A DNA stretch of 64,000 nt from an uncultured Lachnospiraceae bacterium (lineage in GTDB: Bacteria > Bacillota > Clostridia > Lachnospirales > Lachnospiraceae), in contig CAMWTP010000002.1 of assembly GCA_947177165.1 (NCBI GenBank), forward strand, positions 62,001 to 126,000, given 5' to 3'. A program made the translations under genes and the position numbers. Within the stretch, counting starts at the first letter, position 1, and each line of letters starts with the position of its first letter. Below, piece after piece: positions 16,411 through 26,588 of this stretch. The notes below the pieces were generated by a model. The model worked only from the letters and a program-made list of their open reading frames with translations. It was not told the DNA's origin and searched no databases.

Positions 16411-16440
16411 TCTGCCGCCCCCATTTTTCTCAACAGTTTC

Positions 16441-16818
16441 TCACTTATGTTCCCTTAGGACACGCTCGATCCGCCTTTGCAGGTCATCTCCCTTAAACGG
16501 CTTGACCACATAGTCATCGACCCCAAGTTTGGAACTCTCCACAACCGATGCTTTGTCCTGCTTTGAGGTGAGCATGATCACAGGAATGTCCTTACATTTC
16601 TCCATTCCACGGATTTCCCGCAGCGTCTCGATTCCGCTTTTTTGCGCCATCTGTATGTCCATAAGAATCAGATTCGGTTTTTCCCTCCGCAGATACTGCA
16701 GGGCACGATCCCCTGAGTTCATCGGAATCACCTCGTAATCCTTTTTCAGCTCATGCTCAAGTGTGGCAAGACTGATACTGTTGTCATCCACCGCCAATAT
16801 TTTCATTTTCTCCGACAT
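16441..16818 (-). CDS. Single-domain response regulator (CheY-like)
   Basis: A 125-residue receiver domain with no output domain. The acidic pair is Asp11-Asp12 (LAVDDNSIS), the phosphorylated residue is predicted to be Asp54 (LILMDIQM), and the conserved Thr/Ser and Lys are in VIMLTSK and DDYVVKPF. The ATG at 16,816-16,818 follows AAAGGGG. It is encoded 81 bp downstream of the hybrid kinase, so it probably takes phosphate from that kinase's Hpt domain and works by protein-protein contact. Confidence 0.9.
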   Translation of the reverse strand: MSEKMKILAVDDNSISLATLEHELKKDYEVIPMNSGDRALQYLRREKPNLILMDIQMAQKSGIETLREIRGMEKCKDIPVIMLTSKQDKASVVESSKLGVDDYVVKPFKGDDLQRRIERVLREHK

Positions 16819-16899
16819 GTTACATTTTCCCCTTTCTTTCATTTACGCTCCAACGCACTGTCCGTTCTCTATTCAATCAGCACACTCAGGGAGCATCTT

Positions 16900-19752
16900 C
16901 TATTCCAAAAGCTTCCGCAGTGCCTGCTCCGCCGCCTCGTCCTCATATAACTTTAACATCCCCTGGATTTCTATCAGCTTTGCTTCTATATCCGGCTGCA
17001 GCTGGTATTCCAGAAGCTCCTCGATTTTGCGGGCACAGTCTTTTGCATGAAAATTTTCCAGACGCTCCAACGCCTCCCTAATCTGCTGCATACATTCTGC
17101 GCTGTCAATCGTCTTTTTTTTCTCTTCCACATTGCTCCTCTTTCGGCCGTTCCCGAGAAATTTGGAAATATGTTCAATCTGTGTCTCATATGCTGCCAGC
17201 AGTTCCTGCACATGTGCATCGACAAATTCCGTATCTCCTCTGTCCACTGCCTTTTCCTGCTCTTTTGCACCGACCGATACTCTCATCGCCCCCACGTTGG
17301 CGGAGGCACTCTTCAAACCATGCACTTCTATGCCATATGTCTTGTAATCGCGCTTTTCCCAAAGTTCCCGCAAAACCAATTGTTTCCGCTTTCCATCCAG
17401 ACAGTACAGATTCAGCAGTTCCAGATAATCCTCAACGCTGCCGGAATAGTGTCTTACCACTTCATCTGTGTCAATCCCCTCAATCACAATCTTTTGAAAC
17501 TCGGCACTTCTGCTGTCATCGACCTTCCAGATATCTACCCCCGCCTCACTCTCTGTGATCTTTTCCGCAGGGATCCATCTCAGCAAAGCCTCATGCAGCG
17601 GTCTTCTGTCCAACGGCTTGGTGATAAAGTCCTGAAACCCGTTTTCAAGAAAAGTTTCCCGGACCCCCTCCATGGCATTTGCTGTCAGCGCGATAATCAC
17701 TGGCCGGGTTCCGTTTTCCCCGCACTCACTGCGGATAATCTGTACCGCCTCGATCCCGTCCATCTCCGGCATCATATGGTCCATAAAGATAATGTCATAA
17801 CAGGTCTGGCGCACAAGCGCGATCGCCGCTGCACCGCTTTCCGCCTCAGCGATCTCCAGCCCATAGGACTGCAGGAAGATTCTCGCAATCTTCCTGTTAA
17901 CTGCATTGTCATCCACTACCAGCACTTTACAATTCTCCGCAGTAAAGGATCCCAGCTTCTCCTCCTTGCTGACTGCTGCCTCCGAAACCTCGGACAAAGG
18001 TCTGCTGTCCACAATCTTCTGGGGGATTTCCACTGTAAATACAGTGCCCTCCCCATACACACTCTCCACTTTGATCGTCCCCTGCATCAGTTCCACCAGA
18101 TGCTTCGTGATCGAAAGTCCCAGTCCCGTTCCCTCCACCATGCGGTTTCTCTTAGAGTCTACCTGTTTAAAATTGTCAAAGATCTCTTTTACATCTTCCT
18201 CCCGTATACCACACCCTGTATCCTCAATACGGAATATCAGGCGCTCTGTCTCCGCTGTCTCTCCCCGCTCTCCGGCGACGGAAAGAGCGACATAACCCTG
18301 CTTCGTAAATTTTAATGCGTTGTTTAAGATATTGATCAGAATCTGTTTCACCCTGCCCTCATCCCCGAGATAACGGCATGGCATTGTCATATCAAACTCC
18401 CTCTTCAGTGCAAGCCCGCGCTGTGACGCCACAACATCCATCATATTCAGGACCTCATCGACAAGTGCTTTCACATGATACTCCGTCATAACCAGTTCCA
18501 TCCGGCCTGCTTCCACTTTCGACAAATCCAGAATGTCATTGATCAGCGACAGGAGATTGCGTGAAGCAGACTTGATATCGCAGGCGTACTCATACACTTC
18601 CCGTCCCCTGCTCTCCTCCATGATAATATCACTCAGCCCCACAATCGCATTCATCGGCGTCCGTATCTCATGGGACATATTGGCAAGAAACGCGCTCTTG
18701 GCACGATTGGCCTGCTCCGCCTGCTCCCGCACCAGCTTGATCTCTTCGATATAGTTTCTCGTTTCCGTCATATCGCTAATCAGGACAACATAACCCTTGT
18801 TCTTGCCAAATTTATCCAGAATCGGTTCCACACGCCCCTGATAAAATCGGTCATTCAGATGAAATACTTCCTTCGTGCGCCCCCCAAGAATATCCTTTGG
18901 AAATCCCGACAGCATCTCAACCGGCTTTCCAGTCACATGACTGTTCAAATCCACAAAAATTTTCGCAGCAGCCGGATTCCAATTGGTGATCTGCCTCTGC
19001 TCATCGAGCGCGATCACACCGGAACTTATGCTGTTCAATAATATCCCAAACGCCAGGCTGCTGAAATCATACACCTTTCCGATCCAGATCAGTATAACTA
19101 CCCCTGAGAGCACAAGTCCCAAAACGACCGGTGTCGGATCATAGATATGTACCAGCTTCATCGCATAGGCACACAGCGCCACCACCGGCAGAGCGGACAA
19201 CACAAGAATCAGCATGCATTTTCTGTCTGCGGCAACCTCCGGCTTCCTGACACAGACATGAATCAGGGCATACAGTGACATGACATATGGCACAATCGTG
19301 CCAAACAGCATAAAAATCCAATAACCCGGCCCGTAGTCCAGATTCAGATAGCCCCCATACCTGTTTGCATTTTCTATCCATTCTATATTGCGGTAATACA
19401 AATGATGCAGATCACACGTGAAAATAAGAACAAAAATAAAGACATCAACTACTTTTAATATCCTAAGAATTTTCTTCGGCGTTTTTTCGTAGCAATAGCT
19501 GAATATAAAATAACAGTAACTGATTGGAATTGTCAGTGACCCAAGATACTGAACCTTGACAGCCACAAGCGCCGCCTCCAGCGTTGGTGCCGTCAGCTCC
19601 AGCAGATATCCCGCATTCTGCACCAGTGAACCAATCAAAAAATACTGCATGAGCTTCTGCTCCCTTGAGCCGTCGCCCCGAAGCAGAAGCAGCAGTGCAA
19701 AGATAATAATAACAATACCACAGATTTCAATTCCCAAAAACACAACACTCAT
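16900..19752 (-). CDS. Hybrid sensor histidine kinase with 7TM sensor, PAS, receiver and Hpt
   Basis: A 950-residue membrane kinase. The N-terminal ~215 residues have seven hydrophobic segments of the histidine-kinase N-terminal 7TM type; a PAS domain (~220-340; SISSGVIALDEQRQITNWNPAA), HisKA with His ~361 (ANMSHEIRTPMNAIVG), an ATPase domain (~470-590; DTGCGIREED, GTGLGLSI), a receiver (~605-735; Asp ~656 in IIFMDHMMPEMDG) and an Hpt domain with His in EVHGLKSASANVG (~808) follow. A further ~80-residue helical tail ends the protein. Together these form a complete phosphorelay feeding the single-domain receiver downstream. The stimulus is unknown. Confidence 0.93.
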   Translation of the reverse strand: MSVVFLGIEICGIVIIIFALLLLLRGDGSREQKLMQYFLIGSLVQNAGYLLELTAPTLEAALVAVKVQYLGSLTIPISYCYFIFSYCYEKTPKKILRILKVVDVFIFVLIFTCDLHHLYYRNIEWIENANRYGGYLNLDYGPGYWIFMLFGTIVPYVMSLYALIHVCVRKPEVAADRKCMLILVLSALPVVALCAYAMKLVHIYDPTPVVLGLVLSGVVILIWIGKVYDFSSLAFGILLNSISSGVIALDEQRQITNWNPAAAKIFVDLNSHVTGKPVEMLSGFPKDILGGRTKEVFHLNDRFYQGRVEPILDKFGKNKGYVVLISDMTETRNYIEEIKLVREQAEQANRAKSAFLANMSHEIRTPMNAIVGLSDIIMEESRGREVYEYACDIKSASRNLLSLINDILDLSKVEAGRMELVMTEYHVKALVDEVLNMMDVVASQRGLALKREFDMTMPCRYLGDEGRVKQILINILNNALKFTKQGYVALSVAGERGETAETERLIFRIEDTGCGIREEDVKEIFDNFKQVDSKRNRMVEGTGLGLSITKHLVELMQGTIKVESVYGEGTVFTVEIPQKIVDSRPLSEVSEAAVSKEEKLGSFTAENCKVLVVDDNAVNRKIARIFLQSYGLEIAEAESGAAAIALVRQTCYDIIFMDHMMPEMDGIEAVQIIRSECGENGTRPVIIALTANAMEGVRETFLENGFQDFITKPLDRRPLHEALLRWIPAEKITESEAGVDIWKVDDSRSAEFQKIVIEGIDTDEVVRHYSGSVEDYLELLNLYCLDGKRKQLVLRELWEKRDYKTYGIEVHGLKSASANVGAMRVSVGAKEQEKAVDRGDTEFVDAHVQELLAAYETQIEHISKFLGNGRKRSNVEEKKKTIDSAECMQQIREALERLENFHAKDCARKIEELLEYQLQPDIEAKLIEIQGMLKLYEDEAAEQALRKLLE

Positions 19753-19812
19753 AACACAATATCACCACATAAGATAATGATTCCCTTCCCCTTCACAGAA
19801 AAAGATAACTTT

Positions 19813-19841
19813 ATAATATCAGCAAATCGTGTATTTGTCTA
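19813..19841 (-). promoter_or_regulatory. Candidate promoter for the hybrid kinase operon
   Basis: On the minus strand TAGACA (19,841-19,836), a 17-bp spacer and TATTAT (19,818-19,813), about 60 bp before the kinase ATG. Confidence 0.55.
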
Positions 19842-19898
19842 TATTTCCTCAAAATTCCATTAAAAAATGCTATGGCACCGCGAAAAGTAATATGGAAC

Positions 19899-20267
19899 CT
19901 ACACGAGTTCCCCCAGAATCTCCTTCTGTTTCTTTTGGCTCAATCCTCCGAGCACAAGCTGATAAGATTTGTCCAGCAGGTCCCTGAGCAGGTCATCCGT
20001 CACTGCCCCGTCCGGCTTCACAGAATTCCAGTGTACTTTATTCATATAATATCCGGGCACGATATCCTCGTACTGCTTCCTCAGGAAATCACCCTCAGCA
20101 GGCTCCAGCTTCAAGGTGATATAGTAAGGCTCGTCCTTCTCATCCAGGCAGACTGCCGCAAACAGTTTGCCGCCAATCTGATAGCGGATCCAGTTCCACT
20201 CCTTCTTGTGATCTTTCGTTACGCCGGCTTTCTCCATCAAATATTCATCAATCCATGTGTATCTCAT
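19899..20267 (-). CDS. MmcQ/YjbR family protein
   Basis: A 122-residue protein of the MmcQ/YjbR fold: WNWIRYQIGGKLFAAVCLDE, YITLKLEPAEGDFLRKQY and the signature PGYYMNKVHWNSVKPDGAV. The ATG at 20,265-20,267 follows GGGAG and gives the family's usual length; an in-frame ATG at 20,307-20,309 overlaps the recQ stop region and would add 14 residues. It lies 34 bp after recQ on the same strand, suggesting co-transcription. Role unknown. Confidence 0.85.
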   Translation of the reverse strand: MRYTWIDEYLMEKAGVTKDHKKEWNWIRYQIGGKLFAAVCLDEKDEPYYITLKLEPAEGDFLRKQYEDIVPGYYMNKVHWNSVKPDGAVTDDLLRDLLDKSYQLVLGGLSQKKQKEILGELV

Positions 20268-20301
20268 AATAATCTCCCATGCCGCCTTTGACGGCTCACT
20301 T

Positions 20302-22545
20302 TTAAACATCCCTTGGTCCCACAAAATACTCCACAACCATTTTCTGCACTGCTTCCGGATACATCAGAAGCTGATATGCGAATCCGCCCTGACTGACCTT
20401 ATCGATTGTCTTGATCCCCAGCTGCCGCCCCCGTTCTGTCTGAACTTTTGTGTAGCCCTCCGGTCCCTGCTGCTCAGCAGTCAGCCCCGCAGCCACAAGA
20501 TATTCCCAGATTGCCGCAATCGTAACCTTTTTTACGTTGAAAGCGCTGCTGATCAGGTTGAGCTGATCCTTGATCTCACTGATGTAATAATACTCCGCAT
20601 ACGAAAAGCGCTCCGTGTCCTCCCGATTGAGATAAAATGCCTCTTTGCGCCCCTTTCTGACAACAGGTGCCGCTGCAGGTTCGTCATCATCGACGGGTGT
20701 GCTGGTGGCCGCATCAGGATTTTCGGATAAAAACGCTGCAATCTCCGCGAGAAACCGTTCCCCGTATTTGTTGAACTTGTTCTCCCCGACACCGGATACT
20801 GCCAGCATTTCCGCCTGATTCCCAGGCGCCTTGGCGCACATGTCAATCAGTGTCTTGTCACTGAAAATAATATACGGCGGCATCGCCTCCTCTTTCGCAA
20901 TGATCAGACGCAGATGGCGAAGTCTCTCAAACAGATTGTACCCTGCACTTGTGAGCGGGTCTGTGCGTTTTTTCTTCGATCTGTTCACGATCTCTTCCCG
21001 CTCCTGCGCTTTTCTGACGATCACACGGGCATTTTCATCCCTCAGCCTGCGGATATCTCCCATCTGGAGCACACTGTACTCCCCTCCTGTCTGGACAATA
21101 TACCCCTCGGACAGCATCTGGTCGATCAGAAGGCGGATATCCGTCTCACTTTTGTTTCCTAAGACGCCGTAGGACTTATATGCGGCGGCACCGATTTCTT
21201 TTAATCTGGCACGGTTTGCCCCCAGCAGTGTTCCGATCACAATGTTTAATCCGTATCGCCCTTTCATCTCTGCAATGCAGTTAATCACCCATTTCGCGTC
21301 TGCTGTCATATCCTGCTCTTCATACTCCTTATGACAATTCCCGCAGTTGTCACACGGCGTAACTGCTTTTTCTCCAAAGTATTCCAATATATAATTTCTA
21401 AGGCATGTGGTGGATTTACAGTAGCCCTCCATGACCTGGAGTCTGTGGATGTCCCTCTGCCTGACCAGCTCGATGTCATCCAGGCTCATCCCTTCAAATT
21501 CCTTCTTTTCCAGAAGGAACCTGTTGATCATAACATCCTGCGCCGAAAACAGCAGGATACATTGCGCACTCTCACCGTCACGTCCTGCGCGTCCCGCCTC
21601 CTGATAATAGTTTTCCATGCTCTGCGGCATATTGTAGTGAAGTACAAACCTCACATTGGACTTGTCAATCCCCATGCCAAACGCATTGGTCGCGACGACG
21701 ATCTGCACCTTGTCATAGATAAAATCGTCTTGGTTTTTCTTTCTGGTATCGTTGTCGATTCCCGCGTGGTAACGCGTCACCGATACACCGCTCTGGGAGA
21801 GCTTCCCGCACAGATTGTCCACATTTTTCCGTGTCGCACAGTACACAATCCCGCTCTCATCCTTATGCTTCTGAATATAATCAAGAACATAGTCATCCTT
21901 GCGCTTTCCCGAAATATGTTCCACACTGTAGTACAAATTTTCCCTGTCAAAACCAGTGACGACCACCTGCGGGTTCTGCAGCTTCAGAATGCACTCGATA
22001 TCTGCCCTGACTTCCCTGGTGGCGGTCGCCGTAAACGCGCTCACCACCGGCCGTTCCGGCAGCCGATCTATAAATTCAACAATCTTGAGATAGCTGGGTC
22101 TGAAATCCTGTCCCCATTGTGAAATGCAGTGGGCTTCGTCGACTGTGACCATAGAAATTTTTCCAGTGTGCGCAAGCTGCATAAAGCCTGCACTTTCCAG
22201 CCGCTCGGGCGCCACATAGATGATTTTGTATCTACCCTCCATGGCAAACCGCATTGCTTTTGCGATCTGCGTCTCTGTCAGCGATGAATTGATAAACGCA
22301 GCATGTATTCCTGCCTCGTTCAAAGATTTTACCTGATCCTGCATCAGAGAAATCAACGGTGAGATCACCAGTGTGATGCCTGGCAGCAGCAATGCCGGAA
22401 CCTGGTAACAGATTGACTTGCCCGCACCTGTCGGCATGATCGCCAGCGCATCCTCCCCTGACAGAATGGACTGGATAATATCCTCCTGTCCATCCCGGAA
22501 TGAATCATAGCCAAAGTATGTCTTAAGTATTTCCGCTGCTCTCAT
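20302..22545 (-). CDS. recQ: ATP-dependent DNA helicase RecQ
   Basis: A 747-residue superfamily-2 helicase that unwinds DNA 3' to 5' during recombination repair. Motif I (PTGAGKS, residues 38-44), the DEAH box (136-139) with the RecQ aromatic loop ([14 protein letters not shown]), motif VI ([10 protein letters not shown]), four zinc-binding cysteines ([13 protein letters not shown]), a winged-helix RQC region and an HRDC domain ([22 protein letters not shown]) are visible. A Pro/Ala-rich linker (~620-640) and an extra C-terminal helical domain make it longer than E. coli RecQ (~610). Its ATG overlaps the ABC exporter's TGA (ATGA), so translation is coupled to a glycan gene. Confidence 0.95.
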   Translation of the reverse strand: MRAAEILKTYFGYDSFRDGQEDIIQSILSGEDALAIMPTGAGKSICYQVPALLLPGITLVISPLISLMQDQVKSLNEAGIHAAFINSSLTETQIAKAMRFAMEGRYKIIYVAPERLESAGFMQLAHTGKISMVTVDEAHCISQWGQDFRPSYLKIVEFIDRLPERPVVSAFTATATREVRADIECILKLQNPQVVVTGFDRENLYYSVEHISGKRKDDYVLDYIQKHKDESGIVYCATRKNVDNLCGKLSQSGVSVTRYHAGIDNDTRKKNQDDFIYDKVQIVVATNAFGMGIDKSNVRFVLHYNMPQSMENYYQEAGRAGRDGESAQCILLFSAQDVMINRFLLEKKEFEGMSLDDIELVRQRDIHRLQVMEGYCKSTTCLRNYILEYFGEKAVTPCDNCGNCHKEYEEQDMTADAKWVINCIAEMKGRYGLNIVIGTLLGANRARLKEIGAAAYKSYGVLGNKSETDIRLLIDQMLSEGYIVQTGGEYSVLQMGDIRRLRDENARVIVRKAQEREEIVNRSKKKRTDPLTSAGYNLFERLRHLRLIIAKEEAMPPYIIFSDKTLIDMCAKAPGNQAEMLAVSGVGENKFNKYGERFLAEIAAFLSENPDAATSTPVDDDEPAAAPVVRKGRKEAFYLNREDTERFSYAEYYYISEIKDQLNLISSAFNVKKVTIAAIWEYLVAAGLTAEQQGPEGYTKVQTERGRQLGIKTIDKVSQGGFAYQLLMYPEAVQKMVVEYFVGPRDV

Positions 22546-24296
22546 TTCTTCTCCAGTACTTCCTCCTTCCTTCTCTCCGAAAATCCCCCGTTTCCGACTT
22601 CGTATATCTTGTCACACTTCTTTATCGTACTCAGTCTGTGTGCTATGACAATCAGCGTTCTCGTTCCATGCAGTCCGTCAATCGCCTCCATCACTTCTTT
22701 CTCGGTCTCATTGTCAAGCGCCGATGTCGCCTCATCGAGAATCAACACACTGGGATTGCGGTAAAGCGCCCTCGCTATGCCAATCCTCTGCCTTTGACCG
22801 CCGGAAAGTTTCACGCCCCTGTCCCCGATCATGGTGTCTGGTCCATCCGGCAGGGAATGCACAAACTGGTCAAGCTGCGCCTCCCGCAGAGCCTTCTCGA
22901 TCGCTGCATCGTCAATCTCGGACTCCGGTATCCCAAACGCGATGTTCGCGCGTATGCTGTCATCCATCAGATAGATTGACTGTGGAATATAACCCACATT
23001 TTCATGCCATGATGCCATGCACTTTCTAATGTCTGTCCCATCAATCGTGACACTCCCCTCCTGCGGCTCCAGTATTCCAAGGATCAGATCGGCGGCTGTG
23101 GTCTTCCCCGCTCCCGATGCCCCAATCAGCGCCACCGATGTGTTTTTCTGAATCTCAAGGCTGGCATTTTTTAATATCCATCTGTCAGATTCGGGATAAC
23201 GAAACGAAACACTGTTCAGATCAATCGCGTCGTTCAGCGCAACCTTTACAGAATCCTCATGATCCGCACTTTTTCTGGCCATAAGCTGCTCGATCTCCTT
23301 CAGATCCCTGTATACGGCATCGATTGCCGGCTTATTGAACATCATCCCGCTGATATAGCCCGTGATCTTGTTAAAGGACGGCAGCATACGGAATGCGGCA
23401 ACTGCAAATACAGACAGCGTTGTGACAAAGGAAGCGATGTCACTCTTTACCACCACGATCTTGATGATCATCGCAATCATCAGACTGCAGATGCACACTG
23501 TTTCCATGACGGGCTTGGGGAGATAGGTCAGTATGGACTGCTGCCGCTGCACTCTGGCACATTTTTTATAATTTTTATCATAGTTTGATATAAAAAAATT
23601 TTCCCTGCTCGCTACCTTGATCTCCTTAACACCTGAAAAAGCCTGAAGCAGCCACTTTGTTACCAGGACGTTTGCCTGTCTGCTCTCCTCGCCTATTCTC
23701 ACAAGAACCTTTCTGAAAAACATCGTAAAGAAACCCATGAACAAGAAAAGGAGGGAAGCCACCGCCAATGTGGACATCCAGTCCTGAAGCAGCAGAAAAA
23801 TGACCAGAACCATACTCACACTAAACTCCGCAAGAAACTGCAGCGCGTTCAGCGCCACTGTAAAAAAGCCATTGACATCATTTACAATATTGCGCTGAAA
23901 TTCTGCAACGTTCCTGGACACATGGAAGAGATAATCCTGCTGCATATAGCTTTTCATCATTCTCACAGACAGACGCTGCTGATTGTTAAAAACAAAACGG
24001 TATTGCAGGCTGTACATCATTGTCACATATATATTTTTTGTAATATATATCACAATCAGGACAAGCGCGAGCAGCACAATCATCTGATTGGCATCTGTAA
24101 TCCCTGTATACTTACTGATCAATACAAAATACCACTTCTCGCCTACTTTATCCGGCTCCATGGCAACATTGATCAGCGGCATGATTGCTGACACTCCCAA
24201 CAGTTCCACAAATGCACCGACCAATATGATGACTAGTAATATGCCCAGATTGATTTTCTGTTTTCTGTCCAATACATAGTTGATTTTTTTTAACAT
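22542..24296 (-). CDS. ABC exporter (fused permease-ATPase), PglK/MsbA-like flippase 1
   Basis: A 584-residue half-transporter: about six membrane helices (1-330) then a nucleotide-binding domain (Walker A GASGAGKT, signature LSGGQRQ, Walker [12 protein letters not shown], switch His in IVIAHRLST). It lies at the downstream end of the surface-glycan locus and resembles lipid-linked oligosaccharide flippases such as PglK, so it probably flips undecaprenyl-diphosphate glycans across the membrane. GGAAGGG precedes the ATG. A paralogue is at 40,668-42,410. A multidrug role cannot be excluded. Confidence 0.9.
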   Translation of the reverse strand: MLKKINYVLDRKQKINLGILLVIILVGAFVELLGVSAIMPLINVAMEPDKVGEKWYFVLISKYTGITDANQMIVLLALVLIVIYITKNIYVTMMYSLQYRFVFNNQQRLSVRMMKSYMQQDYLFHVSRNVAEFQRNIVNDVNGFFTVALNALQFLAEFSVSMVLVIFLLLQDWMSTLAVASLLFLFMGFFTMFFRKVLVRIGEESRQANVLVTKWLLQAFSGVKEIKVASRENFFISNYDKNYKKCARVQRQQSILTYLPKPVMETVCICSLMIAMIIKIVVVKSDIASFVTTLSVFAVAAFRMLPSFNKITGYISGMMFNKPAIDAVYRDLKEIEQLMARKSADHEDSVKVALNDAIDLNSVSFRYPESDRWILKNASLEIQKNTSVALIGASGAGKTTAADLILGILEPQEGSVTIDGTDIRKCMASWHENVGYIPQSIYLMDDSIRANIAFGIPESEIDDAAIEKALREAQLDQFVHSLPDGPDTMIGDRGVKLSGGQRQRIGIARALYRNPSVLILDEATSALDNETEKEVMEAIDGLHGTRTLIVIAHRLSTIKKCDKIYEVGNGGFSERRKEEVLEKK

Positions 24297-24355
24297 TGCA
24301 ATAACCCTTCCATAAGCGGAACTCAGAAATCCCCGGCCCGTAAAATTTCTTTCCT

Positions 24356-26041
24356 TTAATCCGGCTTATAAAACCGCGCAATCTCATCCGCAGTCCTCGG
24401 CTTTTTTCGTATATAGGCATCGTAATCCTTAAAATAATGCCCCATGTCCCATGCCTGGTATCCCTTCCTGTGTAAGTCACAGACAAGAACCTTTGCTGTT
24501 GGTCCAAGAACAATACATACCAGCCTCTTCCTGCTGGTTTTCAGGACAGCCTGTAGCAGCCGGTCGTACTCTGCAAAAGCGTTCATGCTTGGTGCCGTCA
24601 CGAATTCCACCGACTTGCACACATCATAGGCTTTATGCTCGAGCCTGTCGAATACCCCCGCACCGCAGACGATCGTCACATGTCTTTCCCCTAAGAGTTT
24701 CTGCATCCGCCTATAATATCTCTTAAAATCATATTTCTCATAGGTTTGGTACACCTGCGTGATACATGTATCCATATAGACCATGTCTTTGCTGCAGTTT
24801 TTACACAGAAATCTCCGCTGTACCGCAAGTGCCCTTGCAAATGTTGCCGTAAATTCGTTTAACTGTTTCACGGGATGCATGTAGTAATATGGTATGCCTA
24901 TTCTAAGTCCGTCAATATCTGTTCGCAACAGTTTTCTGAGACGCTTGGCAAGCTTTGGATCATATTCCTGGAAAGGTATGGAATTTCCCTGCATGAGAGC
25001 AATCTCTCCATCGCCGTACCGCAGAAAGCTTATCTTTTCCTCTTCCAATACAGAGAGCGTATCCTCTGTGTTCAGAATGTTGAGCCTGTCCGCGTATCTG
25101 CCCTTCTCATAGCTCCTTCTCTCAAAATGCCTGTAGACGCGCCTGGGAAATCTTGTCAGCTTACCGGCAAATTCCTTTACTTTTTTCTTTTTCACCTTTA
25201 AGGAATCAGGTTCATAACCTTTCGCCTTTTTCCGAAGTAAAAAATACTCCGCTCCTACGTGAATCACACTGTTTCCCACGGAGGCTATCTTTTCTATATC
25301 AAGGGTATTGTCCTCGTCATTGTACAGTCTGTCCAGCGAATATATATCCGTGAGCATGCTGTCGTCAAAACCATTTTGATGTGTCTCCTGCACTCTGTTT
25401 ACCGTAATGACAATAGCGCATCCGGCCTGTTTGTTGGATGCCATATTCGGACGCATGATACGTTTTTCTCTGTTATCAGATGTGATCATTGCCTCATAAT
25501 AGTTGGGATTCTTGATGGCATCCGCCTCCTCCATCGTCATTCGGAGCACGTCCTCCTTGCGATACATGGTACAGTCAAGCTCCCAAGGATAATTGTAATG
25601 CTGAAATGCACAGTCCCAGTTCCATTCAAGTACAGTGTCATTTGACGAAAGATTTTCCGGCACAGGTCTGATATTTTCCCCAAGCCGCATACTGTAGCCA
25701 AAGACCTGGGAATTGTCCCGCAAATATTTGGCTGCCTTTTCCAGACTGAACTTCCTGGTGAACACAACATCATCGCAGCCGAACATGATATACTCGCCTG
25801 CGTCTGATATGATCTGTTTCAAATCCATCTCAAAATTATTCTCTTTGACCCACTTTACCTGTGGGAAACGCTGCATCAGTTTCGCATATCTGATCCTTTC
25901 TGTCTCACAGCAAAGCACTGTGACCATATCCTGACCCGCATCCGAAAACAGGAAAAGGCTCTCAAGATACGCGTGCAGCTGCAAGGGACGATCTTTAGAA
26001 AAAACAATAATTGATATTTGATTTTGCTTTACTGAATCCAT
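24356..26041 (-). CDS. Two-domain glycosyltransferase: GT-A-like plus GT-D (DUF1792)
   Basis: A 561-residue cytoplasmic protein. Residues 1-290 resemble a GT-A nucleotide-sugar transferase (ISIIVFSKDRPLQLHAYLESL; possible metal site MFGCDDVVFTRKF). Residues ~320-561 match the GT-D fold first described for streptococcal DUF1792: IRYGDGE-type motif as LRYGDGEIALMQG, IPFQEYDPKLAKRL, and LGPTAKVLVCDLHRKGYQAWDMGH near the end. GT-D enzymes extend serine-rich-repeat glycoprotein glycans. The fusion would add two sugars in sequence. It is encoded 24 bp after a GNAT gene. Confidence 0.82.
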   Translation of the reverse strand: MDSVKQNQISIIVFSKDRPLQLHAYLESLFLFSDAGQDMVTVLCCETERIRYAKLMQRFPQVKWVKENNFEMDLKQIISDAGEYIMFGCDDVVFTRKFSLEKAAKYLRDNSQVFGYSMRLGENIRPVPENLSSNDTVLEWNWDCAFQHYNYPWELDCTMYRKEDVLRMTMEEADAIKNPNYYEAMITSDNREKRIMRPNMASNKQAGCAIVITVNRVQETHQNGFDDSMLTDIYSLDRLYNDEDNTLDIEKIASVGNSVIHVGAEYFLLRKKAKGYEPDSLKVKKKKVKEFAGKLTRFPRRVYRHFERRSYEKGRYADRLNILNTEDTLSVLEEEKISFLRYGDGEIALMQGNSIPFQEYDPKLAKRLRKLLRTDIDGLRIGIPYYYMHPVKQLNEFTATFARALAVQRRFLCKNCSKDMVYMDTCITQVYQTYEKYDFKRYYRRMQKLLGERHVTIVCGAGVFDRLEHKAYDVCKSVEFVTAPSMNAFAEYDRLLQAVLKTSRKRLVCIVLGPTAKVLVCDLHRKGYQAWDMGHYFKDYDAYIRKKPRTADEIARFYKPD

Positions 26042-26065
26042 TGAGATTTAATCCTTTCAGCCAGT

Positions 26066-26575
26066 TCAATTGCTTTCCATACTTTTTTCTTTCCAGTTCA
26101 GCATCGCATACCATGCCACGTTCCGGTATTGATGGCGCAGCCTGATTGCCTCCTTAAACTCACCCTCCAGATCAAAACCGCAGTTCTCATACAATTTCCT
26201 GGCTGCTATGTTATCAGCTAAAACATTCAAATATATCCTGTGCAGACCCAGCTCATTGAATGCATAGCGGAGAATCTCTGTTATCGCCTTCTCCACAAGC
26301 CCTGTGCCCTGCGCCTTCTTTCTCGCTGCCACGACAAATTCCGCGTTGTGGTCTTTTTCTGAAATATGTTTCAGGCTGATCGTCCCCATATACTCGTCTT
26401 TGGCGTCAGTTATTGCAAAATGCTGATTCTCCTCGTCAAAACTATATTTGATAAAAAATTTTACTTTCTCCAGCGTAATGTCTGCAAATGGATAGCGAAA
26501 CCAGCAATTAATCGTATTGTCGTGCATCCATTCAAGCATAAAAGGCGCATCCTTTTCTTCCAGTCTCCTTAACAT
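26066..26575 (-). CDS. GNAT-family N-acetyltransferase, copy 1 of amino-sugar module
   Basis: A 169-residue GNAT enzyme with the acetyl-CoA loop RKKAQGTGLVEKA and motif B LHRIYLNVLADNIAARKLYENCGF. Start ATG 26,573-26,575 follows GAAGGGGG; an earlier in-frame start would overlap the isomerase gene. It resembles the GNAT encoded at 27,074-27,568 throughout (shared EWMHD, HFAI, LGLHR, LNVLA), so the two arose by duplication. It probably N-acylates a dTDP-3-amino-3,6-dideoxyhexose, a step that is usually done by hexapeptide-type enzymes (FdtC/QdtC). Confidence 0.85.
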   Translation of the reverse strand: MLRRLEEKDAPFMLEWMHDNTINCWFRYPFADITLEKVKFFIKYSFDEENQHFAITDAKDEYMGTISLKHISEKDHNAEFVVAARKKAQGTGLVEKAITEILRYAFNELGLHRIYLNVLADNIAARKLYENCGFDLEGEFKEAIRLRHQYRNVAWYAMLNWKEKSMESN

Positions 26576-26588
26576 AATTATTCCCCCT

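Noticed and set aside
17047-18315. A 422-codon open frame opposite the hybrid kinase
   Set aside because: Composition is typical of an antisense shadow and the minus strand encodes clear kinase, receiver and Hpt domains.
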